A stretch of DNA of 64,000 nucleotides from Deinococcus sp. AJ005 (GCF_009017495.1 NZ_CP044990.1:2313001-2377000), one strand, 5' to 3'; counted from the stretch's first letter, positions 1-9,555 are shown. Numbers and translations are program-made. The notes: a model not told the origin generated them from the letters alone.

Positions 1-910
1 GCCACTCGCGCTGGCTGACCGCGCCCAGCGCGCCGTACAGCATGGTCACGGCCCCCAGCACCAGCAGCAGCGTGTTGGGCAACTCTGGGTCCTGATTGAA
101 TACGGTGGTGAAGACGCGGATCAAGGCGTACAGCCCCACCTTGGTCAGCACCGCCCCAAAGAATGCGCCCGTGGCAGGAGGCACTGCCGGATACGTGCCG
201 GGCAGCCAGAAGCCCAGCGGAAACAGCGCGCCCTTGGCCGCGAACACGATCAGCAGCAGCACGCCCACGGCGGTGACGGTGGTGTTCGGCCCCAGCGCAG
301 CGCTGCGCTGTGCCAGATGCGCGAAATTCAGCGTGCCCAGCGTGCCGTAGGCCAGCCCGCACGCGACCACCAGCAGCGCCGAGGCCGACAGGTTCATGAC
401 GATGTAGCGGAAACCCTCGCGCAGTTGCTCGCGGGTGGACCCCAGCACGGTCAGGGCGTAGCTGGCCACCAGCATGACCTCAAAAGCCACGAACAGGTTG
501 AACAGATCGCCGGTTAAAAAGGACAGTTGCACGCCCGTGAACAGGAAAGAGGTCAGGGCAAACGAATGGTGCTTTTCTCGCACCGGGTCCGGCTGCGCGG
601 CCATCAGCCAGACGGTGAAGACGCCGCACAACGCGGCCAGCACGCTCATGAAGGACCCCAGACGGTCTGCGGACATCACGATGCCGAACGGCGCTTTCCA
701 GCCGCCCAGTTCGCTGACCAGCACCCCGCCCAATGTTGCGTTCATCAGCAGTAGCGCGAAGATCAGCGTGAGCAGGGACGAGGCCAGGGCCAGCGACACC
801 CGCCACCTGCGCCGCATGGGAATCAGCAACAACAGCCCCAGCCCCAGCGGGGTCAGAATCGGCGCGAGGGGCAGGGCGGAGGTGACAACCCCGGTGAGTT
901 CAGAATTCAT
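1..910 (-). CDS. mrpD: Mrp-type Na+/H+ antiporter subunit D (partial, C-terminus outside window)
   Basis: About 303 codons are visible; the gene runs off the left edge on the minus strand. MrpD is a proton-pumping antiporter-like membrane subunit related to NADH dehydrogenase ND2/ND4/ND5, working in the hetero-oligomeric Mrp complex that exports Na+ in exchange for protons. The translation starts MNSELTGVVTSALPL and shows successive hydrophobic helices, including a stretch with LTGDLFNLFVAFEVMLVASY, which is characteristic of this family, and a later GAFFGAVLTKVGLYAL segment matching the conserved lysine-bearing helix of the antiporter core. The start ATG overlaps the mrpC stop by ATGA, so translation is coupled. 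mrpE, F and G would be expected further left, outside the window. Confidence 0.93.
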   Translation of the reverse strand, partial: MNSELTGVVTSALPLAPILTPLGLGLLLLIPMRRRWRVSLALASSLLTLIFALLLMNATLGGVLVSELGGWKAPFGIVMSADRLGSFMSVLAALCGVFTVWLMAAQPDPVREKHHSFALTSFLFTGVQLSFLTGDLFNLFVAFEVMLVASYALTVLGSTREQLREGFRYIVMNLSASALLVVACGLAYGTLGTLNFAHLAQRSAALGPNTTVTAVGVLLLIVFAAKGALFPLGFWLPGTYPAVPPATGAFFGAVLTKVGLYALIRVFTTVFNQDPELPNTLLLVLGAVTMLYGALGAVSQREW

Positions 911-1371
911 CTCGTGATCCTTCGCAGGCGCTCAAGCTCGGCCATCTGTATCTCTGTTTCATCGGTGTGGTCCGTTTCTGGCGTATCGGGGCTGAGGTGT
1001 TCGGGATCGGCGTGCTGGCCGTCCGGGGCGTCGGGATTGCGGGCCAGATTGTCGCCGAAAGCCGCCACGTCGTCGTGACCGGCCACCTGATAGGCCCGCA
1101 GCGCCACGGTCAGCAGCAGCGCCGTGGTGCCGAATCCGATCACGATGGCGGTCAGCACCAGCGCCTGCGGCAGCGGGTCCACATACGGCCCTTCCAATGT
1201 CAGCAGCGGCGGCGATTCCTGCCGCAGCCCCGACACGGTCAGGATCGCCAGATTGACCCCATAGGCAATAAAGGCCAGCCCCAGCACCACCCGGATAATG
1301 GTGCGCGACAGCATCAGGAAGACGCCCGCCGCCACAAGCAGGCCGATCAGGACGGCGAAGAGGGTTTCCAT
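907..1371 (-). CDS. mrpC: Mrp-type Na+/H+ antiporter subunit C
   Basis: 154 aa. MrpC is the small NuoK-like membrane subunit of the Mrp antiporter. Three transmembrane helices can be seen in roughly residues 3-100 (METLFAVLIGLLVAAGVFLM; RVVLGLAFIAYGVNLAIL; a third helix with QALVLTAIVIGFGTTALL), with the typical IVIGFG..A motif. The last ~45 residues are an acidic, hydrophilic tail (many Asp/Glu/His), longer than in most MrpC proteins of ~113 aa. It overlaps mrpD by four bases. A 172-base gap separates it from mrpB upstream, which is unusual in an operon whose other joints overlap. Confidence 0.93.
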   Translation of the reverse strand: METLFAVLIGLLVAAGVFLMLSRTIIRVVLGLAFIAYGVNLAILTVSGLRQESPPLLTLEGPYVDPLPQALVLTAIVIGFGTTALLLTVALRAYQVAGHDDVAAFGDNLARNPDAPDGQHADPEHLSPDTPETDHTDETEIQMAELERLRRITR

Positions 1372-1543
1372 TAGTGGGCCGCCCGTGGGGAGGGTTGAGG
1401 GTGGATGGTTAATGGCTTGGAAGACCTAGAGACCCGGTCAAATGATCTAAAAATCAAACCGTCAAACCGCAAAACGACAGGACAAAACACACGCGTTCCA
1501 GCGATTAGACCGTTGGCCCATTTGACCGTTTGACCCCTGCGCC
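1372..1543. repeat. Spacer between mrpB and mrpC with a 10-bp inverted repeat
   Basis: This 172-base non-coding gap holds CGGTCAAATG (1435-1444) and its exact reverse complement CATTTGACCG (1519-1528), 74 bases apart, plus related shorter copies (ATCAAACCGTCAAACC near 1451; TTTGACCGTTTGAC near 1521). It is AT-richer than the genes around it. The pattern looks like an intergenic repeat or processing site rather than a promoter; I see no clear -10 box or small gene. Function unknown. Confidence 0.5.
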
Positions 1544-2047
1544 TCACGAATCCCCCTCCACCAGTTCCGTCGGATCAACCTCAATCAGGGCGTAGGCCAG
1601 GGCAAGCCCCGCGCCCACCACCACCAGAAACACGCCCAGGTCAAACAACAGTGCGGTGGCCCATTCAAATTCGCCAGTCAGGGCCGTGGTGAGGTAGCCG
1701 TAATCGGATTTCAGGAAGGGGCGGCCCAGCAGGTACGGGACCAGCCCGGTGGTGAAGGACAGGGCCAGCCCCCACGGAATGAACTTCACGGGGTCCACGC
1801 GCAAGGCGCTGTCGCCATTGGCGATACGGTGCAGGATCAGCGCGCAGACCGTCATCAGGCCCGCGATGAAGCCGCCGCCGGGGGCATTGTGCCCGCGCCA
1901 CAACAGCAGCAGCGCGAACAGCATGACCAGCGCAAAAGCGGCCCGGCTGATGGTCTTGAGAATTGGATCGTTGATCAGCAGATCGCCGGGCCGGGGCTGA
2001 GCTGACGCGGTTTTGACCGCCTTCTTCGGTGTGCGCTTCGGACTCAT
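1544..2047 (-). CDS. mrpB: Mrp-type Na+/H+ antiporter subunit B
   Basis: 167 aa MnhB/MrpB-domain membrane protein. After a basic N-terminal stretch (residues 1-27) come four hydrophobic helices. The family hallmark GHNAPGGGFIAGL lies near residues 53-65, and a conserved loop with a long gap between helices follows. It is a structural subunit of the Mrp Na+/H+ antiporter in the cytoplasmic membrane. The start ATG overlaps the mrpA stop (2044-2047), so the two are translationally coupled. The stop is followed by a 172-base non-coding spacer before mrpC. Confidence 0.93.
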   Translation of the reverse strand: MSPKRTPKKAVKTASAQPRPGDLLINDPILKTISRAAFALVMLFALLLLWRGHNAPGGGFIAGLMTVCALILHRIANGDSALRVDPVKFIPWGLALSFTTGLVPYLLGRPFLKSDYGYLTTALTGEFEWATALLFDLGVFLVVVGAGLALAYALIEVDPTELVEGDS

Positions 2048-4401
2048 GACTGCCTCTTTTGAAGGTCCAGCAGGTCCTGTGACGCGGGCGCGGTGTCCTT
2101 CTCGCTGCGGGCCTGTCCCCGGCGGCCCAGGCGCACCAGACTGCCCACCGCCAGCGCCACCATCGCCACCACCATGATCTCGCCCAGCGTGTCCCAGCCC
2201 CGGAAATCCACCAGAATCACGTTGACCACATTCTTGCCGCCGCCCTCCTTGTAGGCGTTTTCCAGGTAATACGGCGAGATCGGCGGCGACAGAAAGCGGA
2301 TGCTCGCCAGAACCAGCAGTGTTGCTCCGATGCCTGCCGATCCGGCCAGCACCACGTCAATCACCCCACGCACCCGCCCGCGCGGCAGACTGCGGAAGCC
2401 CGGCAGAGAGCGGAAGACCAGCAGGAACAGGATCACCGTGACCGCCTCAATCAGCAGTTGGGTCAGCGCCAGATCGGGGGCGCGCATGGCCAGAAAGGCG
2501 ACGGCGCTGCCGAACCCGGTCAGGCCAGTCAGGACCACGGCGGTCAGGCGGTTGCGAGACAGCAGCACGCCCAGCGCCCCCGCCACCAGCAGCACGGCGA
2601 TGGGCAGCGTACTCAGCGGCACGGCCTCCAGCGGCTGGAACACCTGCGGCGCGCGCCACACCGCGTAACCGCCCATCAGTCCGGCGGCGGCCAGCGTGAT
2701 CCGCAACTGGTCCGGCAGCGCCAGCCCCTGCGTCCCGGCGATCACGCGCGAGGCCAGGGTTTCCAGGCCACGCAGCAATCCCCGGTAAATGCGGTTGGAA
2801 CTCAGGGGAAACTCCACATGGACCTGAAGAAAATAGACCCGCGCCGCCTGCCACACCAGCAGCGCGGCCAACCCCCAGGTCAGTAGCGTGAGGAGTAACG
2901 CGGGCGTGACGCCATGCCACAAATACAGATGACCCTCGTATCCGGCAAAGTTAAGCGCCGCCCCGGCCCGGCGGGTCAGCCACTCCGCGCTAGAGGGCAA
3001 AATGCCAAACAGCAGCGCCGCCCCAGCCAGCAGCGCGGGCGGCAGCAGCAGGCCAAGGCCAGCCTCATGAATGTGGGGCTTGAGGGGCTGCCCGGTGTCG
3101 TCCTCGGGGGCGCGGAAGTCACCAAAAAAGATGCCGATCAGCCGCGCGCAGTAGGCCAGCGTGAAGGCGCTGCCGATCACGGACACGGCGATAAACCCTG
3201 GCCCGGCATGAATCATCGCCTCGTAAAACAGCTCCTTGGAGATAAAGCCCCCCAGCGGCGGCAGCCCGGCCATGCTCAGGGTGGCGAGCAAGGCCACGGC
3301 GAAGGTCAGGGGCAATTTGCGCCGCAGCCCGGACAGCCGGAAGGTCTCGCGCGTGCCCGTTTCATGATCAATGATGCCCACCACGAAGAACAGCGCCGCC
3401 TTGAAGGCCGCATGGTTCAGCAGATGCGTGGTGGCGGCAAAACGGCCCTCCGCGTCGGCCAGCCCGTACAGGGCCATCAGCAGGCCCAGTTGTGACACGG
3501 TGGAAAAGGCCAGCAGCGCCTTGAGGTCCGTCTGCTTGAGCGCCCGCCACGATCCCCAGAACATGGTTGCCAGCCCCAGCGGCACGATGATCCCGCCCCA
3601 CAGCGCACTGGTACCGAAGATCAGGCCAAATTTCGCCACCAGCACCACCCCGGCCTTGACCATCGTGGCCGAGTGCAGGAAAGCGGAGACCGGGGTGGGC
3701 GCTTCCATCGCGGTAGGTAACCACAGGTGGAAAGGCAACTGGGCGCTCTTGGTAAAGGCTGCCAGCAGCGTCAGTAGCAGCGCCGGGATAAACATGGGCG
3801 AGGCGCGCACCGCCTCCAGATCCAGTCCCGAGAGGGTGGTGCTGCCCCCGGCCACCGACAGCAACGCCACCGCCGCCAGCAGCCCCAGCCCCCCCAGCGC
3901 GCTGACCAGAAACGCCTTGATCGCGCCGTCGCGCGCCTCGCTGCGGGTGTGCCACAGGCCGATCAGCAGGAAACTGGTCACGCTGGTCATCTCCCAGAAG
4001 GCAAACAGGGCGATCATGTTGTCGCTGAGAACCAAGCCCAGCATGGAGCCGCCGAACAGCAGCAGATACGGATAAAAGCGCCCGAAGCGTTCGCGCTCTG
4101 ACAAGTACGCTACCGAGTACAGCGAGGCCAGCGCCCCGATCACACCGATCAGAACCGCGAACAGCAGCGAGAAGCCGTCGCCCCGGAAAGCGAAATTCAG
4201 GCCCAGTTCCGGCACCCAGCCCGTCACCTGATTGAAGGGAGTACCGCCCACCTCCACGCTGTTTCCGGCCAGCGGGACAGCCAGCAGCAGCGCGGGCAAA
4301 AAGCCCAAAGCCGCCAGATATCCCGTGCGGCGGCCCAGTTGGCGGGCCAGCAGCGCACACACGGCGGCCATGATGAGGGGGAACAGGACAGCGAGGGTCA
4401 C
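2044..4401 (-). CDS. mrpA: Mrp-type Na+/H+ antiporter subunit A
   Basis: 785 aa, the usual size for the large NuoL-like subunit of Mrp antiporters. The N-terminal two thirds show the proton-antiporter fold: SDNMIALFAFWEMTSVTSFL near residue 125 and FTKSAQLPFHLWLPTAMEAP near 215, with a conserved charged lysine/histidine path. The C-terminal third carries the MrpB/MbhE-like domain, including LTQLLIEAVTVILFLLVFRS near 645 and a final VDFRGWDTLGEIMVVAMVAL segment. The start is GTG at 4399-4401; no strong ribosome site precedes it. It is the first gene of the mrpA-B-C-D operon, which supports pH and Na+ homeostasis. Confidence 0.95.
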   Translation of the reverse strand: MTLAVLFPLIMAAVCALLARQLGRRTGYLAALGFLPALLLAVPLAGNSVEVGGTPFNQVTGWVPELGLNFAFRGDGFSLLFAVLIGVIGALASLYSVAYLSERERFGRFYPYLLLFGGSMLGLVLSDNMIALFAFWEMTSVTSFLLIGLWHTRSEARDGAIKAFLVSALGGLGLLAAVALLSVAGGSTTLSGLDLEAVRASPMFIPALLLTLLAAFTKSAQLPFHLWLPTAMEAPTPVSAFLHSATMVKAGVVLVAKFGLIFGTSALWGGIIVPLGLATMFWGSWRALKQTDLKALLAFSTVSQLGLLMALYGLADAEGRFAATTHLLNHAAFKAALFFVVGIIDHETGTRETFRLSGLRRKLPLTFAVALLATLSMAGLPPLGGFISKELFYEAMIHAGPGFIAVSVIGSAFTLAYCARLIGIFFGDFRAPEDDTGQPLKPHIHEAGLGLLLPPALLAGAALLFGILPSSAEWLTRRAGAALNFAGYEGHLYLWHGVTPALLLTLLTWGLAALLVWQAARVYFLQVHVEFPLSSNRIYRGLLRGLETLASRVIAGTQGLALPDQLRITLAAAGLMGGYAVWRAPQVFQPLEAVPLSTLPIAVLLVAGALGVLLSRNRLTAVVLTGLTGFGSAVAFLAMRAPDLALTQLLIEAVTVILFLLVFRSLPGFRSLPRGRVRGVIDVVLAGSAGIGATLLVLASIRFLSPPISPYYLENAYKEGGGKNVVNVILVDFRGWDTLGEIMVVAMVALAVGSLVRLGRRGQARSEKDTAPASQDLLDLQKRQS

Positions 4402-4561
4402 AGGCTGGGAAAAATGGTGAATGGAAGGGCCTTCATGCGCCTTCTATCAAAGCACACCCGGATGAAAGGTGCACCGCTGAGGGTTACACCGCACGCAATT
4501 CAAAAAGCCTTCTCCTTCACCCCGCCTAGACCGCCCGCCCTCAGCCTCTCCCCTGTCCCCC

Positions 4562-4567
4562 TACACT
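4562..4567 (+). promoter_or_regulatory. Probable -10 box (TACACT) for the aroF leader transcript
   Basis: TACACT ends six bases before the ATG of the leader peptide at 4574. No Shine-Dalgarno sequence precedes that ATG, so the leader peptide would be read from a leaderless mRNA beginning at or next to its start codon, like many other starts in this window. No convincing -35 box is visible. Inference from spacing only. Confidence 0.5.
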
Positions 4568-4573
4568 TTCCCC

Positions 4574-4624
4574 ATGCTTTTCAACAGCGCATTTTTTTAT
4601 TGGTTCCGTTTCCACCGGGCCTAA
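4574..4624 (+). CDS. aroF leader peptide, rich in aromatic codons (16 aa)
   Basis: The reading frame is MLFNSAFFYWFRFHRA followed by TAA: five Phe, one Tyr and one Trp among 16 residues, with Phe-Phe-Tyr-Trp-Phe contiguous at 4592-4606. All three aromatic amino acids made from chorismate are represented, just before a DAHP synthase gene. Known attenuator leaders (for example pheL and trpL of enteric bacteria) have this design, where scarcity of the encoded amino acid stalls the ribosome. The frame lies directly upstream of a base-paired control region (4612-4690). It is too short for ordinary gene calls. The assignment is by sequence logic; I know of no report for this gene. Confidence 0.75.
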   Translation: MLFNSAFFYWFRFHRA

Positions 4625-4690
4625 CATCGCGCTGTTTCAACCCCAGACCGCCCGGTAGACGCCCCACAAGGCCACCGGGCGGCATTTTTT
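4612..4690 (+). promoter_or_regulatory. Transcription attenuator of aroF (antiterminator / terminator pair)
   Basis: Three segments compete. A = CCACCGGGC (4612-4620, end of the leader frame); B = CCGCCCGGT (4648-4656); C = ACCGGGCGG (4674-4682). B and C pair perfectly over nine bases and are followed by CA and six T (4685-4690), a classic intrinsic terminator. A and C share the same nine-base word CCACCGGGC (second copy 4672-4680), so A can pair with B instead over seven bases. A ribosome stalled on the first aromatic codons leaves A free to capture B (readthrough); a ribosome reaching the stop at 4622 covers A and lets B-C form (termination). The geometry is seen; the regulation is inferred. 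Confidence 0.75.
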
Positions 4691-4715
4691 GCCTGTAAGA
4701 AAAGGAGACCCACCC

Positions 4716-5816
4716 ATGACGCAGCCCCTAGAAGTTGACCTCCCCTGCCCCGAAATACAAACGCCCGCACCCAGCCGCACCGAGAACCTGAACGTCTCCA
4801 GCTTCACGCCGCTGCCCACGCCCCGCGAACTGAAAACCGCGCTGCCGCTCACGCCAGGGGCCGAGCGCACCGTGGTGGCAGGCCGTCAGGCGGCGCAGGC
4901 GATTTTGCGCGGCGAGGACAAACGGTTGCTGGTGGTGGTGGGACCGTGCAGCGTACACGACTCTGGGGCGGCGCTGGAGTACGCTCGCCGTCTGGCCGCG
5001 CTGCGGGAACAGGTCAGGGGCACACTGGAAGTCCAGATGCGCGTGTACGTGGACAAACCGCGCACGACGGTGGGCTGGCGCGGCTTCCTGATGGACCCCG
5101 ACATGACCGGCGCAAACGACGTGGGCCGGGGGCTGGCCCTGACCCGCCAACTGATGCTGGAAGTGGGCGAGCTGGGCCTGCCGGTCGCCACCGAACTGCT
5201 GGACCCCTTCGCACCGCAGTACCTGTTTGACGCGGTGGCCTGGGCCTGCCTGGGAGCACGCACCACCGAATCCCAGACCCACCGGGTCATGGCAAGCGCA
5301 GTGAGCGCCCCGATGGGCTTCAAGAACGGCACGGGCGGCGGCCTCAAACTGGCGGTAGACGCGATGGTGGCGGCGGCGCACCCGCATGTGTTTTTCACTG
5401 TAGATGACGATGGACGCGCGTGCATCGTGCAAACGCAGGGCAATCCCAACGGCCACCTGATTCTGCGTGGCGGCAAGAATGGGCCGAATTACGCCCCGCA
5501 GTTCGTCAAGGAGGCCGCCGATCTGATCACGGCGGCGGGACGGCCTCCGGCAGTCATGGTGGACTGCTCCCACGCCAACAGCGGCAGCGATTTCCAAAGG
5601 CAGGGCCTGATCTGGCGCGACGTGATCCAGCAGCGCCTGGGCGGCCAGCACGCCATTCGGGGCCTGATGCTGGAAAGTAATCTGGAAGAAGGCAAGCAGA
5701 GTGTCCCCGCCGATCCCACTACCCTGAAACACGGCGTCAGCGTCACGGACGCCTGCGTGGGCTGGGCCGAAACCGAGGCGCTGTTGCTGGAGGCAGACGC
5801 GGCTTTGCGGGGCTGA
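4716..5816 (+). CDS. aroF: 3-deoxy-7-phosphoheptulonate (DAHP) synthase, class I
   Basis: 366 aa. It condenses phosphoenolpyruvate with erythrose 4-phosphate, the first step of the shikimate pathway to Phe, Tyr, Trp and folate. Class I (AroF/G/H) marks are clear: [10 protein letters not shown] near residue 75 (metal-binding Cys), [17 protein letters not shown] near 108, [16 protein letters not shown] near 205 and [13 protein letters not shown] near 285. I chose ATG 4716 because AAAGGAGA sits at 4701-4707; an upstream in-frame TTG at 4689 would lie inside the terminator T-run. It is preceded by a leader peptide and attenuator. Symbol aroF is by family; feedback specificity cannot be told from sequence alone. 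Confidence 0.95.
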   Translation: MTQPLEVDLPCPEIQTPAPSRTENLNVSSFTPLPTPRELKTALPLTPGAERTVVAGRQAAQAILRGEDKRLLVVVGPCSVHDSGAALEYARRLAALREQVRGTLEVQMRVYVDKPRTTVGWRGFLMDPDMTGANDVGRGLALTRQLMLEVGELGLPVATELLDPFAPQYLFDAVAWACLGARTTESQTHRVMASAVSAPMGFKNGTGGGLKLAVDAMVAAAHPHVFFTVDDDGRACIVQTQGNPNGHLILRGGKNGPNYAPQFVKEAADLITAAGRPPAVMVDCSHANSGSDFQRQGLIWRDVIQQRLGGQHAIRGLMLESNLEEGKQSVPADPTTLKHGVSVTDACVGWAETEALLLEADAALRG

Positions 5817-5841
5817 GTTAAGAGTTACGCTGGAAGGCGAA

Positions 5842-6004
5842 CCCCTCTCCTGCGGAGCTTTGCAAGCCAGTCTGTTTCGTAGCCAACTCTCCTCAAAGGG
5901 AGCCAGGAGTGCGCTGCTAGCAGGGCAATTCCAAGACTCTTGCTTCTCTTTTGAGGGGAGGTGCCCCGAAGGGGCGGACTCGCAGAGCTGCGGAGCAGAG
6001 GGAT
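5842..6004. repeat. Large imperfect palindromic intergenic repeat
   Basis: Nested inverted arms fold over ~160 bases. The outer arms are 5842-5866 (CCCCTCTCCTGCGGAGCTTT...) and 5979-6004 (...GAGCTGCGGAGCAGAGGG), imperfectly complementary. The inner arms are 5885-5901 (AACTCTCCTCAAAGGGA) and 5944-5963 (its near complement). A small CCCC-GAA-GGGG hairpin lies at 5964-5974. No convincing reading frame covers it. It resembles a dispersed REP/BIME-like or small noncoding repeat of the kind known in Deinococcus, but copies elsewhere cannot be shown from this window. Confidence 0.5.
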
Positions 6005-6069
6005 TAAACCGTAGCAGCCACCCCTCCATGCTGCCAGGCAGAGAGATTAAACGTAACGCCCAACGCAAG

Positions 6070-6105
6070 AGCCGGAGAAATGGGAATCCCCACGCCTCCG
6101 GCTTT
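6070..6105. terminator. Hairpin between convergent aroF and mglA
   Basis: AGCCGGAG (6070-6077) pairs with CTCCGGCT (6096-6103), with an inner TGGG/CCCA pair in the loop; only three T follow. It lies between two convergent genes and probably ends transcription from one or both sides. Moderate, because the T-run is short. Confidence 0.5.
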
Positions 6106-6119
6106 GAACAAACTCTGCT

Positions 6120-6710
6120 TTACTTCGTCTGAGACAGCCGGGCCAGCACCAGACGGCTGACCGTTTTGAGGGTCTCGAACACGCCTACGCCCTTGTCGGA
6201 CATGGCCTCGAACAGTTGCAGTTCGTTGCGGGGATCAATCACGGCGCGGATCATGCTGGTGGGCAGGGCGTCGGGCAGGTCACGCTTGTTGACCTGCAAG
6301 ACAATCGGCACGTCGCGCACATTGATGCCGTGTTCAGCGAGGTTCTCGCGCAGGTTACGCATGCTCTCGGCATTGGCGCGCAGGCGGTTGGGGGCGCTGT
6401 CGGCCACGAAGACGATGCCGTCCACGCCGCGCAGGATCAGCTTACGGCTGGCGTTGTAGAAGACCTGACCCGGCACGGTGTACAGGTGAAAACGGGTCTT
6501 GAAGCCCTGCACGCTCCCCAGATCGAGGGGCAGGAAGTCGAAGAACAGGGTGCGCTCGTCCTCGGTGGCCAGCGAGACCATCTCGCCGCGCAGGTGGCCG
6601 GGCACCTTGGCGAACACCTGCTTGAGGTTGGTGGTCTTGCCGCTCATACCGGGGCCGTAGTACACGATCTTGCAGTTGATTTCGCGGGCGGCGAAGTTAA
6701 TGGTACTCAT
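6120..6710 (-). CDS. mglA: Ras-like small GTPase MglA
   Basis: 196 aa, the normal length of MglA, the bacterial Ras-like GTPase that sets cell polarity and gliding in Myxococcus and marks poles in Thermus. Visible: P-loop [14 protein letters not shown] (residues ~18-31), the MglA-type switch [16 protein letters not shown] near 78-93, and base-recognition NKRD near 143. RBS AGGAGG stands 9 bases before ATG 6710. mglB, its GTPase-activating partner, lies immediately upstream on the same strand with a 64-base gap. Deinococci do not glide in the Myxococcus manner, so the output here may be pilus placement or cell organisation; that is inference. Confidence 0.93.
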   Translation of the reverse strand: MSTINFAAREINCKIVYYGPGMSGKTTNLKQVFAKVPGHLRGEMVSLATEDERTLFFDFLPLDLGSVQGFKTRFHLYTVPGQVFYNASRKLILRGVDGIVFVADSAPNRLRANAESMRNLRENLAEHGINVRDVPIVLQVNKRDLPDALPTSMIRAVIDPRNELQLFEAMSDKGVGVFETLKTVSRLVLARLSQTK

Positions 6711-6774
6711 GCGCTGGTGCCTCCTGTGGGCAAATTCAGACGTGAAAAGAAAGTCAGGTCAACCGGGCTGAGGC

Positions 6775-7260
<486 letters not shown>

Positions 7261-7384
7261 GAAATGTAGTATGAACAGAGGCCAGCACAAGAACCTGACG
7301 GCACTGGAAATGAGTGGCGAAAATGCCCCATCGGTCTGGTGCGTGGCTCATCCGGTCAGGCACGCAGGCGCTAGACTCCGCCGC

Positions 7385-9409
7385 GTGAAGTTTGGTCAGA
7401 GTGGTGAAAACAACAGACGACGGCGCACCCTGGGGCTATGGCTGTTGATCGGGGCGGGCCTGCTGGCGGGCAGTGCGCTGGCACGGCCTACCGCCATCGG
7501 GGGGGTCCCGCAGAGCGCCGGGGTGGATTCCAGATTGCTGGGCGGCACCGAGATGCTGGCGGTCTGGACCCTGCCGCGCCTGGGCGTCTCTGTCCGCAAC
7601 GATCCGCAGGACCTGCGGTTGCTGCTGGGCAAACGGGAACTGCGGTACGCACCCGGCAAGGGCTGGACGGCGCTGGGCTTCACGCTTTCCGGCACGCTGC
7701 CCACCCCGGTCATCGCCAACGGCAGCATGCAGGTGCCGCTGCGGGCACTGCAATTGCTGGGCGTGCGGGTGCTGACGGATACTCCCAGCCTGCTGGGGTT
7801 TGCCACGCCCGCTAGCGTGCCGACGGCGACGCTGCTGCCCTCGGACGGTGGCCCTGAACGTCCAGTCATTCGCCCGCCTATCGCTACGACACCTCCAGCG
7901 ACGACGCCAGCACCATCGCCCGTGCAGTCTGCGCCTCTCGCCGTCCAGCCAGCGCCAACACCAGCAGCACCAGCTTCTCCCCCACCCACGCCGGCTGCGC
8001 TTCCAGTCCCCCCCGAATCTCTGCCTAACATTAAGCCCATCCCGTCACTACCCGCGCCGACGCCTCCGCCCCTGCTGCCCACCCTGAGCGTGCCGAAGGT
8101 GGCGAATCTGGACACGGTGCGGATCAGCCGGACGCTGTACCGCACGGTGGAAGTTCAGCGCGTGGTGATGGACCTGAGCGCCCCAGCGTCGCAGGTCATC
8201 TCGCGCGAGGCAGGTGGGCTGAGCGTGCTGCTGCCGGGGGTCACCGTGCAGGGCAGCCAGCAGACGCTGCCGGGGGGCGACACCCTGACGCTGGCCCAGA
8301 CCGGGGCGGGCGCGTCGATCCGGCTGGGCACCGGGGGCGGGCGCAGCGAGATCTTCACGCTGGACAATCCCTTCCGCGTGGTCATCGACACCACCACCTA
8401 CACCGATTCCAGCGTGCCGCCGCCGATTGACCCCGACGCCCTGCCCGCCGGAGTGAGTTACCGCAATAAGGGACTGCTGCACCTCCTGAGCTTCGATCCG
8501 GCGCTGTTCCAGCCGCGCGTGGTCAGTGCGCCGCTGGGCCGTTCGCTTTCGGTGCTGGACCTCGTGAAATTAGCGGGAGGGGTCGCCGGGGTCAACGGCG
8601 GCTATTTTGATCCGCGCAGCAGCCTGCCCGTCGATCTGGTGGCGGTGGGCGGCCTGATGACAGCGGCCAGTCTGGAAAAGCGCGCCACCGTGGGTTTCAC
8701 GGCAGGGGGCGAGGCGCTGTTCGGCTACCCGCGTCCGCGCTATATCCTCAGCGGACCGTTCGGCAGTGTGACCGTAAACAGCGTGCGCGCCACGCCCAAT
8801 GCTGCGCTGCTGACCGCCTTCGTGGGGGACGGCAAAACGTTGGTGGGCGGCACCGGTCTGACCACCCTGCTGCTGGCTCCCGGCAGTGTCAGCGTCACCC
8901 GCGCCCTGACCGGGCAGATCACCCCGCCCCCCCGGACGCTGGCCTTCACCTTCGATCCGGCCCGCTTTCCGGCACTGCCAGTGGCAGCGGGCGCACCCCT
9001 GAATGTGGCCCTCAACTGGCAGGCCACCGACGCCCCCTGGGGCAGCGCCGTGGACGCCCTGAGCGCCGGGCCGCTGCTGGTGCAGGGCGGCAAGGTGGTG
9101 ATCGACCCGCACCGCGAGGGCTTCAACACCGCCGCTGGCGTCTGGCGCTCCACCCGGCAATCCGCGCTGGGCACGCTGGGCGGTCAGCCCACCATCGCCT
9201 ATTTCGAGTACGGCACCCCCGAAGCCTTCGCTGCGGCCCTGGCCGGGGCAGGCGTGCGCGACGCCGTGCGAATGGACAGCGGCAGCAGCGCCACCGCCTA
9301 CCTTCAGGGCGGGTATGGGGGCCTGGGCGGCTACCTGAACACGGTCTGGAGTCAACCAGTGCCGAACGCGATTGTCTTCGTGCCGCGCACAGTGGTGGGG
9401 AAGAAGTAG
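7385..9409 (+). CDS. Secreted phosphodiester glycosidase-like (NAGPA/DUF2233) envelope protein
   Basis: 674 aa from GTG 7385; TAGACT at 7372-7377 lies seven bases upstream, so the mRNA is probably leaderless. Order: signal peptide ([20 protein letters not shown]), a copper-amine-oxidase-N-like domain (~25-140), a Pro/Ala-rich linker (~150-230), an AMIN-like beta domain (~240-345), then the C-terminal NAGPA/DUF2233 domain with [16 protein letters not shown] near 405 and the ending motif [14 protein letters not shown] near 635. NAGPA domains cleave phosphodiester-linked sugars; a peptidoglycan or glycan role in the envelope is inferred from the AMIN and amine-oxidase-N modules. Divergent from mglB across a short region. 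Confidence 0.8.
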   Translation: MKFGQSGENNRRRRTLGLWLLIGAGLLAGSALARPTAIGGVPQSAGVDSRLLGGTEMLAVWTLPRLGVSVRNDPQDLRLLLGKRELRYAPGKGWTALGFTLSGTLPTPVIANGSMQVPLRALQLLGVRVLTDTPSLLGFATPASVPTATLLPSDGGPERPVIRPPIATTPPATTPAPSPVQSAPLAVQPAPTPAAPASPPPTPAALPVPPESLPNIKPIPSLPAPTPPPLLPTLSVPKVANLDTVRISRTLYRTVEVQRVVMDLSAPASQVISREAGGLSVLLPGVTVQGSQQTLPGGDTLTLAQTGAGASIRLGTGGGRSEIFTLDNPFRVVIDTTTYTDSSVPPPIDPDALPAGVSYRNKGLLHLLSFDPALFQPRVVSAPLGRSLSVLDLVKLAGGVAGVNGGYFDPRSSLPVDLVAVGGLMTAASLEKRATVGFTAGGEALFGYPRPRYILSGPFGSVTVNSVRATPNAALLTAFVGDGKTLVGGTGLTTLLLAPGSVSVTRALTGQITPPPRTLAFTFDPARFPALPVAAGAPLNVALNWQATDAPWGSAVDALSAGPLLVQGGKVVIDPHREGFNTAAGVWRSTRQSALGTLGGQPTIAYFEYGTPEAFAAALAGAGVRDAVRMDSGSSATAYLQGGYGGLGGYLNTVWSQPVPNAIVFVPRTVVGKK

Positions 9410-9555
9410 GAAGGGTCTGAAAGCCTGAAGGCAAAAGATGCTGAATGATTCGCCAAAAACAGAATATGCCTGCTTAGAAAAGCTCATGACAGAATTATAT
9501 TTCTGGGTTTAAACTGTTCCTCAGACCGCCATTCGCGGTTCTGGGGAGGGGCGGC

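Noticed and set aside
4689..4715. TTG start for aroF at 4689
   Set aside because: The codon lies in the terminator T-run; ATG 4716 has AAAGGAGA nine bases upstream.
4728..6068. 446-codon frame antisense to aroF
   Set aside because: It covers a clear DAHP synthase on the plus strand and shows no domain.
5860..6132. 90-codon frame in the aroF-mglA gap
   Set aside because: It lies across the palindromic repeat and the terminator and reads as low-information sequence.
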